Source of the DNA: Sphaerisporangium aureirubrum
GTDB lineage: Bacteria > Actinomycetota > Actinomycetes > Streptosporangiales > Streptosporangiaceae
Assembly: GCF_042658925.1 (NCBI RefSeq)
Contig: NZ_JBHSRF010000002.1
Span: 186,001-250,000 of the forward strand
Length of the DNA stretch: 64,000 bases
Direction of reading: 5' to 3'
Below, piece after piece: positions 8,677-17,469 of the stretch (within the stretch, counting starts at the first letter, position 1; every line of letters starts with the position of its first letter). Below the pieces are notes generated by a model, which was given only the letters and a program-made list of their open reading frames with translations, was not told where the DNA came from and made no database searches. A program made the position numbers and the translations under genes.

Positions 8677-9497
8677 TTCTGAGTCACCACTTCCTCGATG
8701 AGCTTCCCGGACTGGTGTTGCGGGTAGGCATCCGCCCGGACGGCGTCGTAGCGACGGACCATGTTCGTGATCGTGGCCCTGTCGGTGACCGTCCGTCCGC
8801 TGGGCTGACTCTCCACCCGCACGGTATACGCGTTCCCCCGCATTTCGGCAATGGTGTACGCACCCAGCAGCCCGGACAATACCTCGGCATCATACGGAAC
8901 CACCTGAATGGTGAAATTCGGCCGCCGCGAGAGGTCGAGAAGGTATTCGAGTTGTTCCCGCATGACAGCGGGACCGCCCACAGGCCGGTGAAGGACACCC
9001 TCGTCCAGCAAACACATGACCGCCGGTGGATCGACCCGTGAGAAAACGGCCCGGCGCTGCATTCGGCCGGCCACCCGCCGCTCCACCTCGTCCTCGGTGA
9101 TGTCCGGCGAACAGGAGATGACCCGGCGCGCGAAAGCCTCCGTCTGGAGCAGCCCGGGAACGAGGAGCGGCGCCCAGAAGCGCAACGCCGTGGCGCGTTG
9201 TTCCTCCACCGCCCAGTCACGGAAGTGCGCGGGCACCGGTGGCGGGGGCGGCCACACCTCCGCGTACAGCCCGGCGATGACGCCGTCCAGCCCGAAAACC
9301 TCGTCGCACAGCTCCGCGAACCGCTCCGACGGCCGGAACTTCGACGTCTCCACCATCGCCACCGCACTGGTGGAGAACCCGAGCCGCCGCCCGAGCTGCT
9401 TCTGCGTCATCCCGGCCGCCAGCCGATACCGCCGCACCTCGTACGCGAACCGCGCCCGCGGCGACTCCTCCGGGTTGATGTCGATCATCCTGGTCAT
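8667..9497 (-). CDS. XRE-family regulator with DUF5753 (WhiJ-like)
   Basis: 276-residue regulator. The N-terminal helix-turn-helix (about 10-65) contains GMTQKQLGRRLGFSTSAVAM; the remainder is the DUF5753 sensor-like domain (PGLLQTEAFAR, VERRVAGRMQRR). The family includes WhiJ-type developmental regulators. I prefer ATG 9497 with GAGGGGA about 5 nt upstream over GTG 9515. It overlaps the DUF397 gene and is divergent from an RsbW-like ATPase, the usual composition of whiJ/aba-like loci. Confidence 0.87.
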   Translation of the reverse strand: MTRMIDINPEESPRARFAYEVRRYRLAAGMTQKQLGRRLGFSTSAVAMVETSKFRPSERFAELCDEVFGLDGVIAGLYAEVWPPPPPVPAHFRDWAVEEQRATALRFWAPLLVPGLLQTEAFARRVISCSPDITEDEVERRVAGRMQRRAVFSRVDPPAVMCLLDEGVLHRPVGGPAVMREQLEYLLDLSRRPNFTIQVVPYDAEVLSGLLGAYTIAEMRGNAYTVRVESQPSGRTVTDRATITNMVRRYDAVRADAYPQHQSGKLIEEVVTQKWT

Positions 9498-9668
9498 GGG
9501 GTCCCCTCGCGACACCGGAACAGAACGGATTCATCCACCTCAGAACAACTCTGAAGTCATTCCGTAGTCAATCGAACACCAACAGTAACGGACGAAGGTC
9601 AATCTGAGCACAAGAATTCACGACCCACCAGGGCCGTCCCCAAGAAATCCCACCCCGCGAGGAAACAC

Positions 9669-11135
9669 ATGACCGGCCACCCCAGCCGACGACACGCGGA
9701 CTTCCCGCCCCACCCCGCCTCAGCGGCCGAAGCCCGCCACCACGTCCGCGCCACCCTCACCGCCTGGCACCTCCAAGCCCTGATCGACACGACCGAACTG
9801 ATCGTCTCCGAGCTCGTCACCAACGCCATCAGAGCCGCCGACGGCAGCCCCCACCCCGTCCGCCTCGGCCTGGCCCTGCAACCACCACACCTCCTGATCG
9901 AGGTCTCGGACCCCGACCCCACCCCACCGGCACCGAGAACCCCCGCCCTCACCGACGAGGGCGGCCGGGGCCTGCTCCTGGTCGCGGCCCTCGCCGCCGC
10001 CTGGGGCCACCACGCCACCACCACCGGCAAAACGATCTGGTGCACCCTCCCCACCCCGGCCTCTCAGGACAAGACGGACGGCCCTCCGGAGAAAGCGGAG
10101 GCGCCGCCACCGGCACGCCGTCTAAAGTCGCCGGGTATTTCCGCTCATGAGGGGACACCAAGGGACATGGCCGATCTCTTCCCGCCCATCGAGCCGTACG
10201 ACTCCGGCATGCTGGACGTCGGCGACGGCAACCTCGTCCACTGGGAGACCTCCGGAAACCCCTGCGGCAAACCCAGCCTGGTCGTCCACGGCGGCCCGGG
10301 GTCGGGGAGTTCACCCGGCTCACGCCGCTTCTACGACCCGGACCTGTACCGGATCGTCCAGTTCGACCAGCGCGGCTGCGGCCGGAGCACCCCGAACGCG
10401 AGCGACCCCGCGGCCGACATGAGCGTCAACACCACCGAACACCTGATCGCCGACATGGAGCGCCTCCGCGAGCACCTGTGCATCGAACGCTGGCAACTGT
10501 TCGGTGGCTCATGGGGCTCCACCCTGATCCTCGCCTACGCCGAACGCCACCCCGGCCGCGTAACGGAGATCGTGATCCCCAGCGTCACCACCACCCGCCG
10601 CGCGGAGACCGAGTGGCTCTACGAAGGCGTAGGTCGCTTCTTCCCCGAGCAGTGGCACCGCTTCCGCGAAGGCGTCCCCGTGGAAGACCGCGACGGCAAC
10701 CTGATCGCCGCCTACTCCCGCCTGATGGAACACCCCGACCCCGCCATCCGCGCGAAGGCCGCCACCGACTGGTGCGCCTGGGAAGACGCCGTGATCTCCC
10801 AGGAACCCAACGGCACCCCGAACGCCTACAGCGACCGCCCCACCAACGCCCTCCTAGCCTTCGTCCGCATCTGCACCCACTACTTCGCCAACAACGCCTG
10901 GCTGGAGGAAGGCACCCTCCTCCGCGAAGCCTCCCGCTTGAAAGGCATCCCCGGCGTCCTCCTCCACGGCCGCCTGGACATGGGCAGCCCCCTGGACACC
11001 GCCTGGCACCTGACCCGCCAATGGCCCGACGCCGAACTCAAAATCATCGACGACGCCGGCCACACAGGAAGCACCACCCTACGCACCCACGTCCTCACCA
11101 CCCTCGAACGCTTCGCGACCCGTCCGGCGAACTGA
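9669..11135 (+). CDS. RsbW-like ATPase reading in frame into prolyl aminopeptidase
   Basis: One uninterrupted 488-codon frame. Residues 1-135 are an HATPase_c/anti-sigma-type ATP-binding domain (ELIVSELVTNAIRAA as N-box, DEGGRGLLLVAALA as G-box), usual partner of XRE/DUF397 genes. Residues 136-166 are a Pro/Ala-rich stretch resembling intergenic DNA. From Met167 it is a complete prolyl aminopeptidase. Start ATG 9669 has GAGGAA 5 nt upstream. Either this is a true fusion, or the ATPase simply lacks a stop before an independent gene with its own start (listed separately). No stop occurs in frame between the halves. Confidence 0.7.
   Translation: MTGHPSRRHADFPPHPASAAEARHHVRATLTAWHLQALIDTTELIVSELVTNAIRAADGSPHPVRLGLALQPPHLLIEVSDPDPTPPAPRTPALTDEGGRGLLLVAALAAAWGHHATTTGKTIWCTLPTPASQDKTDGPPEKAEAPPPARRLKSPGISAHEGTPRDMADLFPPIEPYDSGMLDVGDGNLVHWETSGNPCGKPSLVVHGGPGSGSSPGSRRFYDPDLYRIVQFDQRGCGRSTPNASDPAADMSVNTTEHLIADMERLREHLCIERWQLFGGSWGSTLILAYAERHPGRVTEIVIPSVTTTRRAETEWLYEGVGRFFPEQWHRFREGVPVEDRDGNLIAAYSRLMEHPDPAIRAKAATDWCAWEDAVISQEPNGTPNAYSDRPTNALLAFVRICTHYFANNAWLEEGTLLREASRLKGIPGVLLHGRLDMGSPLDTAWHLTRQWPDAELKIIDDAGHTGSTTLRTHVLTTLERFATRPAN
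10167..11135 (+). CDS. pip: Prolyl aminopeptidase (internal start of the longer frame)
   Basis: 322-residue alpha/beta hydrolase of peptidase family S33 that removes N-terminal proline in the cytoplasm. It has the oxyanion motif HGGPGSGS, the DQRGCGRS motif, the nucleophile elbow GGSWGS, and the Asp and His regions HGRLDMGSP and DAGHTGS. ATG 10167 has AAGGGA directly upstream (very close) and GAGGGG 12 nt upstream. The length matches free-standing family members, supporting independent translation even though the frame is open from the ATPase at 9669. The 3' end is C-rich. Confidence 0.85.
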   Translation: MADLFPPIEPYDSGMLDVGDGNLVHWETSGNPCGKPSLVVHGGPGSGSSPGSRRFYDPDLYRIVQFDQRGCGRSTPNASDPAADMSVNTTEHLIADMERLREHLCIERWQLFGGSWGSTLILAYAERHPGRVTEIVIPSVTTTRRAETEWLYEGVGRFFPEQWHRFREGVPVEDRDGNLIAAYSRLMEHPDPAIRAKAATDWCAWEDAVISQEPNGTPNAYSDRPTNALLAFVRICTHYFANNAWLEEGTLLREASRLKGIPGVLLHGRLDMGSPLDTAWHLTRQWPDAELKIIDDAGHTGSTTLRTHVLTTLERFATRPAN

Positions 11136-11339
11136 CACCAGGCATCGACGACTAGTGCCGTCCCGCTACGAGCTCGGCCGATTACCCTTGATTGCCATGC
11201 AATCGATAGGCCCTGTCATGGAGGTGCGCGTCGCACGAGGTCCGCGTCGATGTGAGCGACCGCCTGATCGACATCTGTCCGGTCGTCGAGGTTCGAGATG
11301 TTCTTCAGCGCGCAGTCGCAGTGGTCCTGAAAGGCCAGG

Positions 11340-11379
11340 AACGGCACCCGGCCTCCTTCTGGGGAGGTCGGGTGCCGTT
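11340..11379. terminator. Bidirectional terminator between convergent genes
   Basis: 17-bp stem with one G-T pair (11340-11356 with 11363-11379) around a 6-nt loop, between the stops of the aminopeptidase (+) and GH3 (-). The 200 bp before it (11136-11339) contain no gene I can support. Confidence 0.75.
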
Positions 11380-11390
11380 CGGGTGGGTGG

Positions 11391-14348
11391 TCATCGGGTG
11401 AGGGAGAAGTCCTTGATTCGCATGGGGCCGGTGAAGACCAGGTAGATGTTGTGGGTGCTGGTGGTTCTGGTTATGGGGGCTGAGGTGGTGGTGTAGGTGT
11501 ACTTGTCGGGGGTTGGTGGGGGGGTGAGGGTGGCTAGGAGTTTGCCGGTGGGGGAGTCTTGGCGGAGTTCTACTCGGGTGGCTGGGGTTTGGGTTGAGGT
11601 GGTGGCGGTGAAGGTGGTGGGGCTGGGGAGGAGGGTGGAGTTGTAGGCGAGCCAGGTGCCGGGGGTGGTGGCTACGGTGTCGCCGGTGGTTTTGGTGAGG
11701 TCTGCCAGCTCGGCGGTGGAGTGGTCGTCGAAGGTGGTGGCCTGGGTGGGGCGGGAGAGGTCGCGGGGTGGGATGGTCTCGCCCTGGACGGTCAGGGTGG
11801 TGCGCTGGTGGATGGCGGTGGAGGAGCTGCCGACCATCACGTCGTGAGGGGATTTCTCCACGGACCAGCGGTTGCGGGTGACGTCCCAGAGGGCCAGGTC
11901 GGCTGCCTTGAAGGTGAGGGTGACCGTCTTCGTCTGGCCGGGGGTGAGGTGGACCCGCTGGAAGGCGCGGAGTTGCTTTACGGGCTGCTTGGTGCGGCTG
12001 GTGCGCTGATGGGTGTAGAGCTGGACGACCTCGTCGCCCGCGGCGCGGCCGGTGTTGGTGACCTTGACGGTGGCGGTCACGGTGCCGTCGGGGCGGACCG
12101 AGGGGGCGTTGAGCTTCAGGCCGGCGTAGGCGAAGGTCGTGTAGCTGAGGCCGTGACCGAAGGGGTAGAGGGGAGTGGCCCTGGAGTACAGGTAGGTGGC
12201 GTTCGACTTGATGATGTCGTAGTTGAGGATGTCGGGGAGGTCGGCCGCGGAGCGGTACCAGGTCTGGGGGAGGCGGCCCGCCGGGTTGGTGTCGCCGAAG
12301 AGGACGTCGGCCAGGGCGTGGCCGGTCTCGGCGCCGGCGTGGGTGGTCCAGAGGATGGCGGGGACGTTGGCCTGGAGCCAGTTGATCGTGGTGGGGTAGC
12401 TGTTCTCCAGGATCACCACGGTCTTGGGGTTGGCCTTGGTGACGGCCTTGACCAGGGCCTCCTGGCCTTCGGCGAGGTTCATGTCGGTGCGGTCGTGGTC
12501 CTCGCGGCCGTTGATGAACGGCATGCTGCCGACCACGACGACGGCCGCGTCGGCCGACTTGGCGGCGGCGACCGCGGCGGCGGTGCCGTCGGTGACGACC
12601 TCCTTGGTGAACTTCGCGGCCTGGTCGGCGGTGGTCAGCACCAGAGTGCCGTCGGCGTTCGGCGCGAGGTACTTGTTCGGCCCGAACCAGTCGTACGCCG
12701 TCTCGTACCCGGCGTAGCGGAACAGGTAGGTGCCGTCGGACTGCGGCTCCAGCTTGAACTGCTGCTGGACGAACCACCCGTTCGGCTGGCTCTGGTCGTT
12801 GACGAAGCTGGACCAGTTGTAGCCGACGAACTTGCCGTTGGCGGCGCTGCGCAGCGTCAGCACGCCCTGGCCCCAGTCGAACGCGTCGAACTTCGCGGTG
12901 TCCCCGGCCGTGGTGCCGCCCTCGGTGAGCACGGCGCCGGACGCCCCGGCCCCGGCGGTGACGTACCTGCCGGTGGCGACGTTCTTCAGCGCGATGCGGT
13001 CGGCGCCCTCGGTGCCGGTGACGGTGGCCCCGGTGCCGAGCCGCTCCCGGATGCCGGCCAGCGGGGTGACCTGGTAGGGCAGGGCGCCGGAGTACCAGTC
13101 GGTGTACAGGGTGTCGGACAGCGGGCCGATCACCGCGACCTTCCGGGTGGACGGGCTGAGCGGCAGCGCGCGGCCCGAGTTCTTCAGAAGGACCGTGGCC
13201 GCGGCGGCGGTGCGGCGGTTCAGCGCGCGGTGGGCCGGACTGTTGATCACGTCCGGGGTGATGGAGCCGTACCGGCCGCCGCCCGGGTCGAACTCGCCGA
13301 GGCGGAAGCGGATGGACAGCAGGTGCCGGACGGCGCGGTCGATGTCGGCCACGGTGACGAGCCCCTGGGACAGCGCGGCGGTGATCGCGTTGACGGTGGG
13401 CGCGGCGTTGGTGTCGTCGGTGGTGTAGCTGTCGATGCCGGCCTTCAGCGCGGCGGCGTCGCCCTCGGTGAGGGTCGGGTAGTAGGCCTGGGAGTTGACC
13501 AGGTTGTTCGGCGCGTGGGCGTCGGTGACGTTCATCAGGTCACGACGGGTCCACGACCGGGCCACGTCGTTCAGGTCGGGGTTGACCGTGGCGGGGCGGC
13601 CGTTGACCAGGTTGTACGACGCCATGACGCCGGTCGCGGCGTCCGCGGCGATCGCCGGCTTGAAGGCCGCCTGGTCGTACTCCTGCTCCACCCGGGGCCG
13701 CAGGCTGGAGTTGGACGTGTCGCGGCGCACCTCGTTGTTGTTGGCGAGGTAGTGCTTGAGCGTCGGCGCGGCCCGCAGGTGGTCGGGGTCGTCGCCCTGG
13801 ATGCCCGAGCCGTACGCGACGGACATCGCGCCGGTGAGCGTCGGGTCCTCGGAGTAGCCTTCCTCGTTGCGGCCCCACCGGGGGTCGCGCAGCAGGTTGA
13901 CGACCGGCGCCCACAGGTTCAGGCCCCACACGCGCGGGTTGCGGGCGTTGAAGCCGCGGGCCTCCGTGCCGACGGCGGTGCCGACCTGCTTGATCAGCGC
14001 CGGGTCCCAGGTGCTGGCCAGCCCGACGGCCTGCGGGAACACAGTGCCGTCCGCGGTGACCACGGCGCCGCCGTTGTCGATGTTCGTCGACCACGCGACC
14101 CCGTGCAGCGCCTCGGTGCCGGTCTTGAACAGGCCGATGCCGAGGCGCGGGATGGCGGGCTGGTACTGGTGCAGCAGGGAGATCTTCTCGGTCAGGGTGA
14201 GCCGTCCGAGCAGGTCGTCCACGCGCCGGCTCAGGGACAGCGCCGGATCTCGGAACGGGAGGTCCTCGGCGGCGCGGGCCGGGGCGGCCAGCAGGGTGAC
14301 GAACAGGCCGAGCACGGCTAACAGGCATGACGTGCGGCGAGGGGACAT
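11391..14348 (-). CDS. Secreted GH3 beta-glucosidase/beta-xylosidase, multidomain
   Basis: 985 residues. A signal peptide ends near residue 26 (LLAAPARAAED). The GH3 N-terminal barrel carries the nucleophile region MNVTDAHA (Asp276). An inserted fascin/beta-trefoil-like module contains GRYVTAGAGASGA. Then come the GH3 C-terminal domain, an FN3-like domain and a C-terminal carbohydrate-binding-like module. It would hydrolyse terminal beta-glucosyl or beta-xylosyl residues outside the cell. ATG 14348 has GGAGG 4 nt upstream. It is the last gene of the GH31-importer-GH3 operon. Its 3' 250 bp are extremely C-rich on the coding strand. Confidence 0.9.
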   Translation of the reverse strand: MSPRRTSCLLAVLGLFVTLLAAPARAAEDLPFRDPALSLSRRVDDLLGRLTLTEKISLLHQYQPAIPRLGIGLFKTGTEALHGVAWSTNIDNGGAVVTADGTVFPQAVGLASTWDPALIKQVGTAVGTEARGFNARNPRVWGLNLWAPVVNLLRDPRWGRNEEGYSEDPTLTGAMSVAYGSGIQGDDPDHLRAAPTLKHYLANNNEVRRDTSNSSLRPRVEQEYDQAAFKPAIAADAATGVMASYNLVNGRPATVNPDLNDVARSWTRRDLMNVTDAHAPNNLVNSQAYYPTLTEGDAAALKAGIDSYTTDDTNAAPTVNAITAALSQGLVTVADIDRAVRHLLSIRFRLGEFDPGGGRYGSITPDVINSPAHRALNRRTAAAATVLLKNSGRALPLSPSTRKVAVIGPLSDTLYTDWYSGALPYQVTPLAGIRERLGTGATVTGTEGADRIALKNVATGRYVTAGAGASGAVLTEGGTTAGDTAKFDAFDWGQGVLTLRSAANGKFVGYNWSSFVNDQSQPNGWFVQQQFKLEPQSDGTYLFRYAGYETAYDWFGPNKYLAPNADGTLVLTTADQAAKFTKEVVTDGTAAAVAAAKSADAAVVVVGSMPFINGREDHDRTDMNLAEGQEALVKAVTKANPKTVVILENSYPTTINWLQANVPAILWTTHAGAETGHALADVLFGDTNPAGRLPQTWYRSAADLPDILNYDIIKSNATYLYSRATPLYPFGHGLSYTTFAYAGLKLNAPSVRPDGTVTATVKVTNTGRAAGDEVVQLYTHQRTSRTKQPVKQLRAFQRVHLTPGQTKTVTLTFKAADLALWDVTRNRWSVEKSPHDVMVGSSSTAIHQRTTLTVQGETIPPRDLSRPTQATTFDDHSTAELADLTKTTGDTVATTPGTWLAYNSTLLPSPTTFTATTSTQTPATRVELRQDSPTGKLLATLTPPPTPDKYTYTTTSAPITRTTSTHNIYLVFTGPMRIKDFSLTR

Positions 14349-14393
14349 GGCGCCTCCAGGTCAGGTGGGTCGACGCGGGATGGATTTGTCAGG

Positions 14394-15239
14394 TCATTTG
14401 ACGGCACCGACGGTGACGCCGCGGGTCAGCGTGCGCTGGAAGATGAGGAAGAACGCCATGGCGGGGATGATGCCGAGCAGCGCCGACGCGCTGGACATGG
14501 TGGCGTCCATCATCTTTTCGCCCTGCAGCACGCCGAGCACGACCGGCACGGTCTGGGTGTCGTTGGAGATGAGGAAGACCAGCGGCAGGAAGAACTCGTT
14601 CCAGGTCCAGATGAAGAAGAAGATCATCAGGACGGTCAGGGTGGGACGGCTGATCGGCACCACGATGCGCCACAGGATCCGCCACCGGGACGCCCCGTCG
14701 ATGGCCGCCGCCTCCATGATCGCCCGGGGGAAGTCGCCGAGCACCGCCGACAGCAGGTAGGTGCCGAACGCCCCCTGGATCACCGTGAAGATGATGATCA
14801 CGGCGAGCCTGCTGTCGTACAGGCCCAGCTGCTTGGCCAGGTAGTACAGCGGGTAGACCAGCGCCTCCTGCGGCAGCGTGTTGGCGACCAGGAACAGCAC
14901 GAGGATCCACAGCCGGCCGCGCACCCGTCCGATGCCGAGCGCGTAGGCGTTCAGCACCGACAGCAGGACGGCGAGCACGGCCACCGAGCCGCTGATCAGG
15001 AAGCTGTTGAGCAGCTTGCGGCCGAAGTCGACCCGGTTCCAGAACTGCACGAGCCCGTCGAGGTAGATCCCGTGCGGCAGGCTCAGCGGCCCGCCCGCGG
15101 AGTACTCCGCCGGGCTCTTGACCGCGTTCAGCGCGACGATGGCGAACGGCAGCAGCATGACGACCGCGAGCACCGCCAGCGCGAACAGGATCGCCCACCG
15201 GCCGGGACCGGCGCCGGGGCGCGCCGGGACGGCGGTCAT
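14394..15239 (-). CDS. ABC sugar permease (MalG-like)
   Basis: 281-residue inner-membrane permease with six predicted spans. The EAA loop reads MEAAAIDGASRWRILWRIVV and the C-terminus LTRGVTVGAVK is typical of the MalG/CUT1 group. ATG 15239 overlaps the stop of the partner permease by 4 bp (ATGA). The frame is open further upstream, but that part is antisense-like sequence inside the partner gene. Confidence 0.92.
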   Translation of the reverse strand: MTAVPARPGAGPGRWAILFALAVLAVVMLLPFAIVALNAVKSPAEYSAGGPLSLPHGIYLDGLVQFWNRVDFGRKLLNSFLISGSVAVLAVLLSVLNAYALGIGRVRGRLWILVLFLVANTLPQEALVYPLYYLAKQLGLYDSRLAVIIIFTVIQGAFGTYLLSAVLGDFPRAIMEAAAIDGASRWRILWRIVVPISRPTLTVLMIFFFIWTWNEFFLPLVFLISNDTQTVPVVLGVLQGEKMMDATMSSASALLGIIPAMAFFLIFQRTLTRGVTVGAVK

Positions 15240-16120
15240 GACTCGCGCTCCTGGACCCGCAGGAACAGGAAGGTGACCACGACGATGATGAGCGCGAGCA
15301 CGGTCGCGATGGCGGAGCCGTAGCCCACGTTGGCCTTCTCGAAGAAGTTGAGGTAGCTGAAGTACGACGGCACGATCGTGGCCCGCCCGGGGCCGCCCCG
15401 GGTGAGCACGAAGATCGGGCCGAAGACCTTGAGCGCGGCGATGGTGCAGGTCAGCAGCACCACGAAGATCTCCGGCCTGATCTGCGGCACCGTGACGTGC
15501 CAGAACCGCCGCCACCAGGACGCGCCGTCGATCTCGGCGGCCTCGTGCAGCGCCGGGTCGGCCCGCTGGAGCCCGGCCATGAAGATCACGACCGGGTAGC
15601 CGAGCTGGAACCACACCATGATCGCCATCACGGTGGCCAGCGCGAGGTCGGGGTCCCCCAGCCAGTTGGCGGCCAGCGAGCCGAGCCCTACGGCCTGGAG
15701 GATCTCGTTCAGCGCGCCGTACTCGGGGTGCAGCATCCAGCCCCACACCACCCCGGCCACCGCCACCGGCAGCACCTGCGGCAGGTAGTACGCGGCCCGC
15801 AGCGCGCTCGCGGTGCGGGTCCCGAACCGCCTGCCGATGTAGTCGAACAGCGCCGCGGCCAGCACGAGGCCGGCCGCGGTGGGCACGACCGCCATGGCGA
15901 CGATCAGCGCGACGTTGTGCTGGAACGAGGCCCAGAAGGTCTCGTCCGTCAGCAGCCGTTTGTAGTTGTCGAGCCCGATCCACCGGGGCGTGCCGAACCC
16001 GCTCCACCGTGTGAAGCTCGTCGCGATGTTCATCAGGAACGGCACGATGACGACCGCGAGGAAGAGCACCGCCCCGGGGATCAGGTAGAGCCAGTAGCCC
16101 CGTCGCGCGGAATGGTTCAT
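15236..16120 (-). CDS. ABC sugar permease (MalF-like)
   Basis: 294-residue CUT1 permease with six spans. The EAA loop is HEAAEIDGASWWRRFWHVTV. It starts 4 bp after the binding-protein stop and ends with a 4-bp overlap into the second permease, so the three are translated together. No ATP-binding subunit is encoded nearby; a shared MsiK-type ATPase is inferred. Confidence 0.92.
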   Translation of the reverse strand: MNHSARRGYWLYLIPGAVLFLAVVIVPFLMNIATSFTRWSGFGTPRWIGLDNYKRLLTDETFWASFQHNVALIVAMAVVPTAAGLVLAAALFDYIGRRFGTRTASALRAAYYLPQVLPVAVAGVVWGWMLHPEYGALNEILQAVGLGSLAANWLGDPDLALATVMAIMVWFQLGYPVVIFMAGLQRADPALHEAAEIDGASWWRRFWHVTVPQIRPEIFVVLLTCTIAALKVFGPIFVLTRGGPGRATIVPSYFSYLNFFEKANVGYGSAIATVLALIIVVVTFLFLRVQERES

Positions 16121-16124
16121 GAGG

Positions 16125-17441
16125 TCAGTTGCCGAGGTCGGCGGCGTTCTCCTGGTACGGGCCGGCGAGCTCGTCCAGGACCTTGTCCGGCGCCTTGGTG
16201 CCGTTGATCAGCTCCTGCGCCCCGGCCACCATGACGTCGTAGTACCCGGGGGCCGGCCAGTCGGGGTAGAACGCCAGGCCGTCCTGCGCGGCCAGCTTGT
16301 TGAAGTTCTCGATCAGTTCCTTGTTCTTGGGGTCGGTGATCGCCGCCGGGTCGGCCGCCACCGGGATGCCGCCCGAGTTGCCGAGCTTGTTCTGCACGTC
16401 CTTGCTCATCGTGATGTCGATGAAGTCGTACGCGAGGTCCTTGTTGGCCGAGCGCTCCGGCACGACCCACAGGTTGCCGCTGGACCCGGCGCTCATCTGG
16501 TTGCCCGGCCACAGGAACGTGCCCCACTCGAAGTCCTTGATGTCCGAGATCATCCGGCCGTACCACCAGCTCCCGGAGATCATGATCGGGTACTTGCCGG
16601 AGATGAACGCGACGCCCATGTCCTCGGCCTTCAGGCCCGCCGAGTTCTTGGCGATGTAGCCCTTCTTCACCCAGTCGGCGAAGGTGGTCGCGCCGTAGGT
16701 CAGCTCGGGGCCGTGGAAGTTCACCTGGCCCTTGTAGAGCTGGAAGGAGTCCACCCAGGCGCGCTGCGCCTTGCCGAGCGCGAGCTGGTACATGATCTGC
16801 TGCGCCGGGTACTCGGCGCCGCCGACCGAGATCGGGGTGATGCCGGCCTTGACGAACTTGTCCATGGCCGCGGTGAACTCGTCGAAGGTGGCCGGCACCG
16901 AGATGCCCTGCTTCTCGAAGGCGTCCTTGTTGTAATAGACCATGACGTACTCGCCGTAGTTCGGCACGCCGAACCACTTCCCCGAGCCCATGATGCCCCG
17001 GTCGTCGTACCGCGCCGTGGTCTGCAGGCTCGGGCTGAGCAGCTTGTCCCAGCCGCGCTTGGCGACCTCGCCGCTGATGTCGGCGAGCAGGCCCTGCTTG
17101 GACAGCAGGCCCGCGGTGGCGTTGCCCTTGTTGTACTCCATCAGGTCGGGCGCCTCGTCGGAGCCGAGCACCATGCCGGCCGTCTTCTGGATCTGCTCGA
17201 AGCCCTTCTCCTCGAACTTCACCGTGACGCCGGGGTGGCTCGCCTCGAACTTCTTGATGGCGTCCGCCCAGGCGACTCCCATGGCGCTGGTGGCGCCCTC
17301 GTAGTGCCACAGCTTCAGGGTCCGCGGCCCGGCGGAGCCCCCGCCGCCCCCGCCGGGCTCCGGCGAACCGCATGCGGCCATGACCAGTGCCGCCGCGGTC
17401 GCCACCGCGGCCAATATCGTCGTGCGTCCCAGATTGGGCAT
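16125..17441 (-). CDS. Sugar-binding lipoprotein of ABC importer
   Basis: 438-residue CUT1 family binding protein. The signal peptide MPNLGRTTILAAVATAAALV ends in the lipobox MAAC (Cys24), followed by a Gly-rich linker and the mature domain starting LKLWHYEG. ATG 17441 has GGAGA 8 nt upstream; longer in-frame extensions lack a ribosome site and precede the signal peptide. It lies 28 bp after the GH31 gene and 4 bp before the permeases. Context suggests alpha-xylosyl-containing oligosaccharides as ligand; this is inference. Confidence 0.92.
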   Translation of the reverse strand: MPNLGRTTILAAVATAAALVMAACGSPEPGGGGGGSAGPRTLKLWHYEGATSAMGVAWADAIKKFEASHPGVTVKFEEKGFEQIQKTAGMVLGSDEAPDLMEYNKGNATAGLLSKQGLLADISGEVAKRGWDKLLSPSLQTTARYDDRGIMGSGKWFGVPNYGEYVMVYYNKDAFEKQGISVPATFDEFTAAMDKFVKAGITPISVGGAEYPAQQIMYQLALGKAQRAWVDSFQLYKGQVNFHGPELTYGATTFADWVKKGYIAKNSAGLKAEDMGVAFISGKYPIMISGSWWYGRMISDIKDFEWGTFLWPGNQMSAGSSGNLWVVPERSANKDLAYDFIDITMSKDVQNKLGNSGGIPVAADPAAITDPKNKELIENFNKLAAQDGLAFYPDWPAPGYYDVMVAGAQELINGTKAPDKVLDELAGPYQENAADLGN

Positions 17442-17469
17442 GGTGGTTCTCCAGCTCTGCTCAGCCCGG

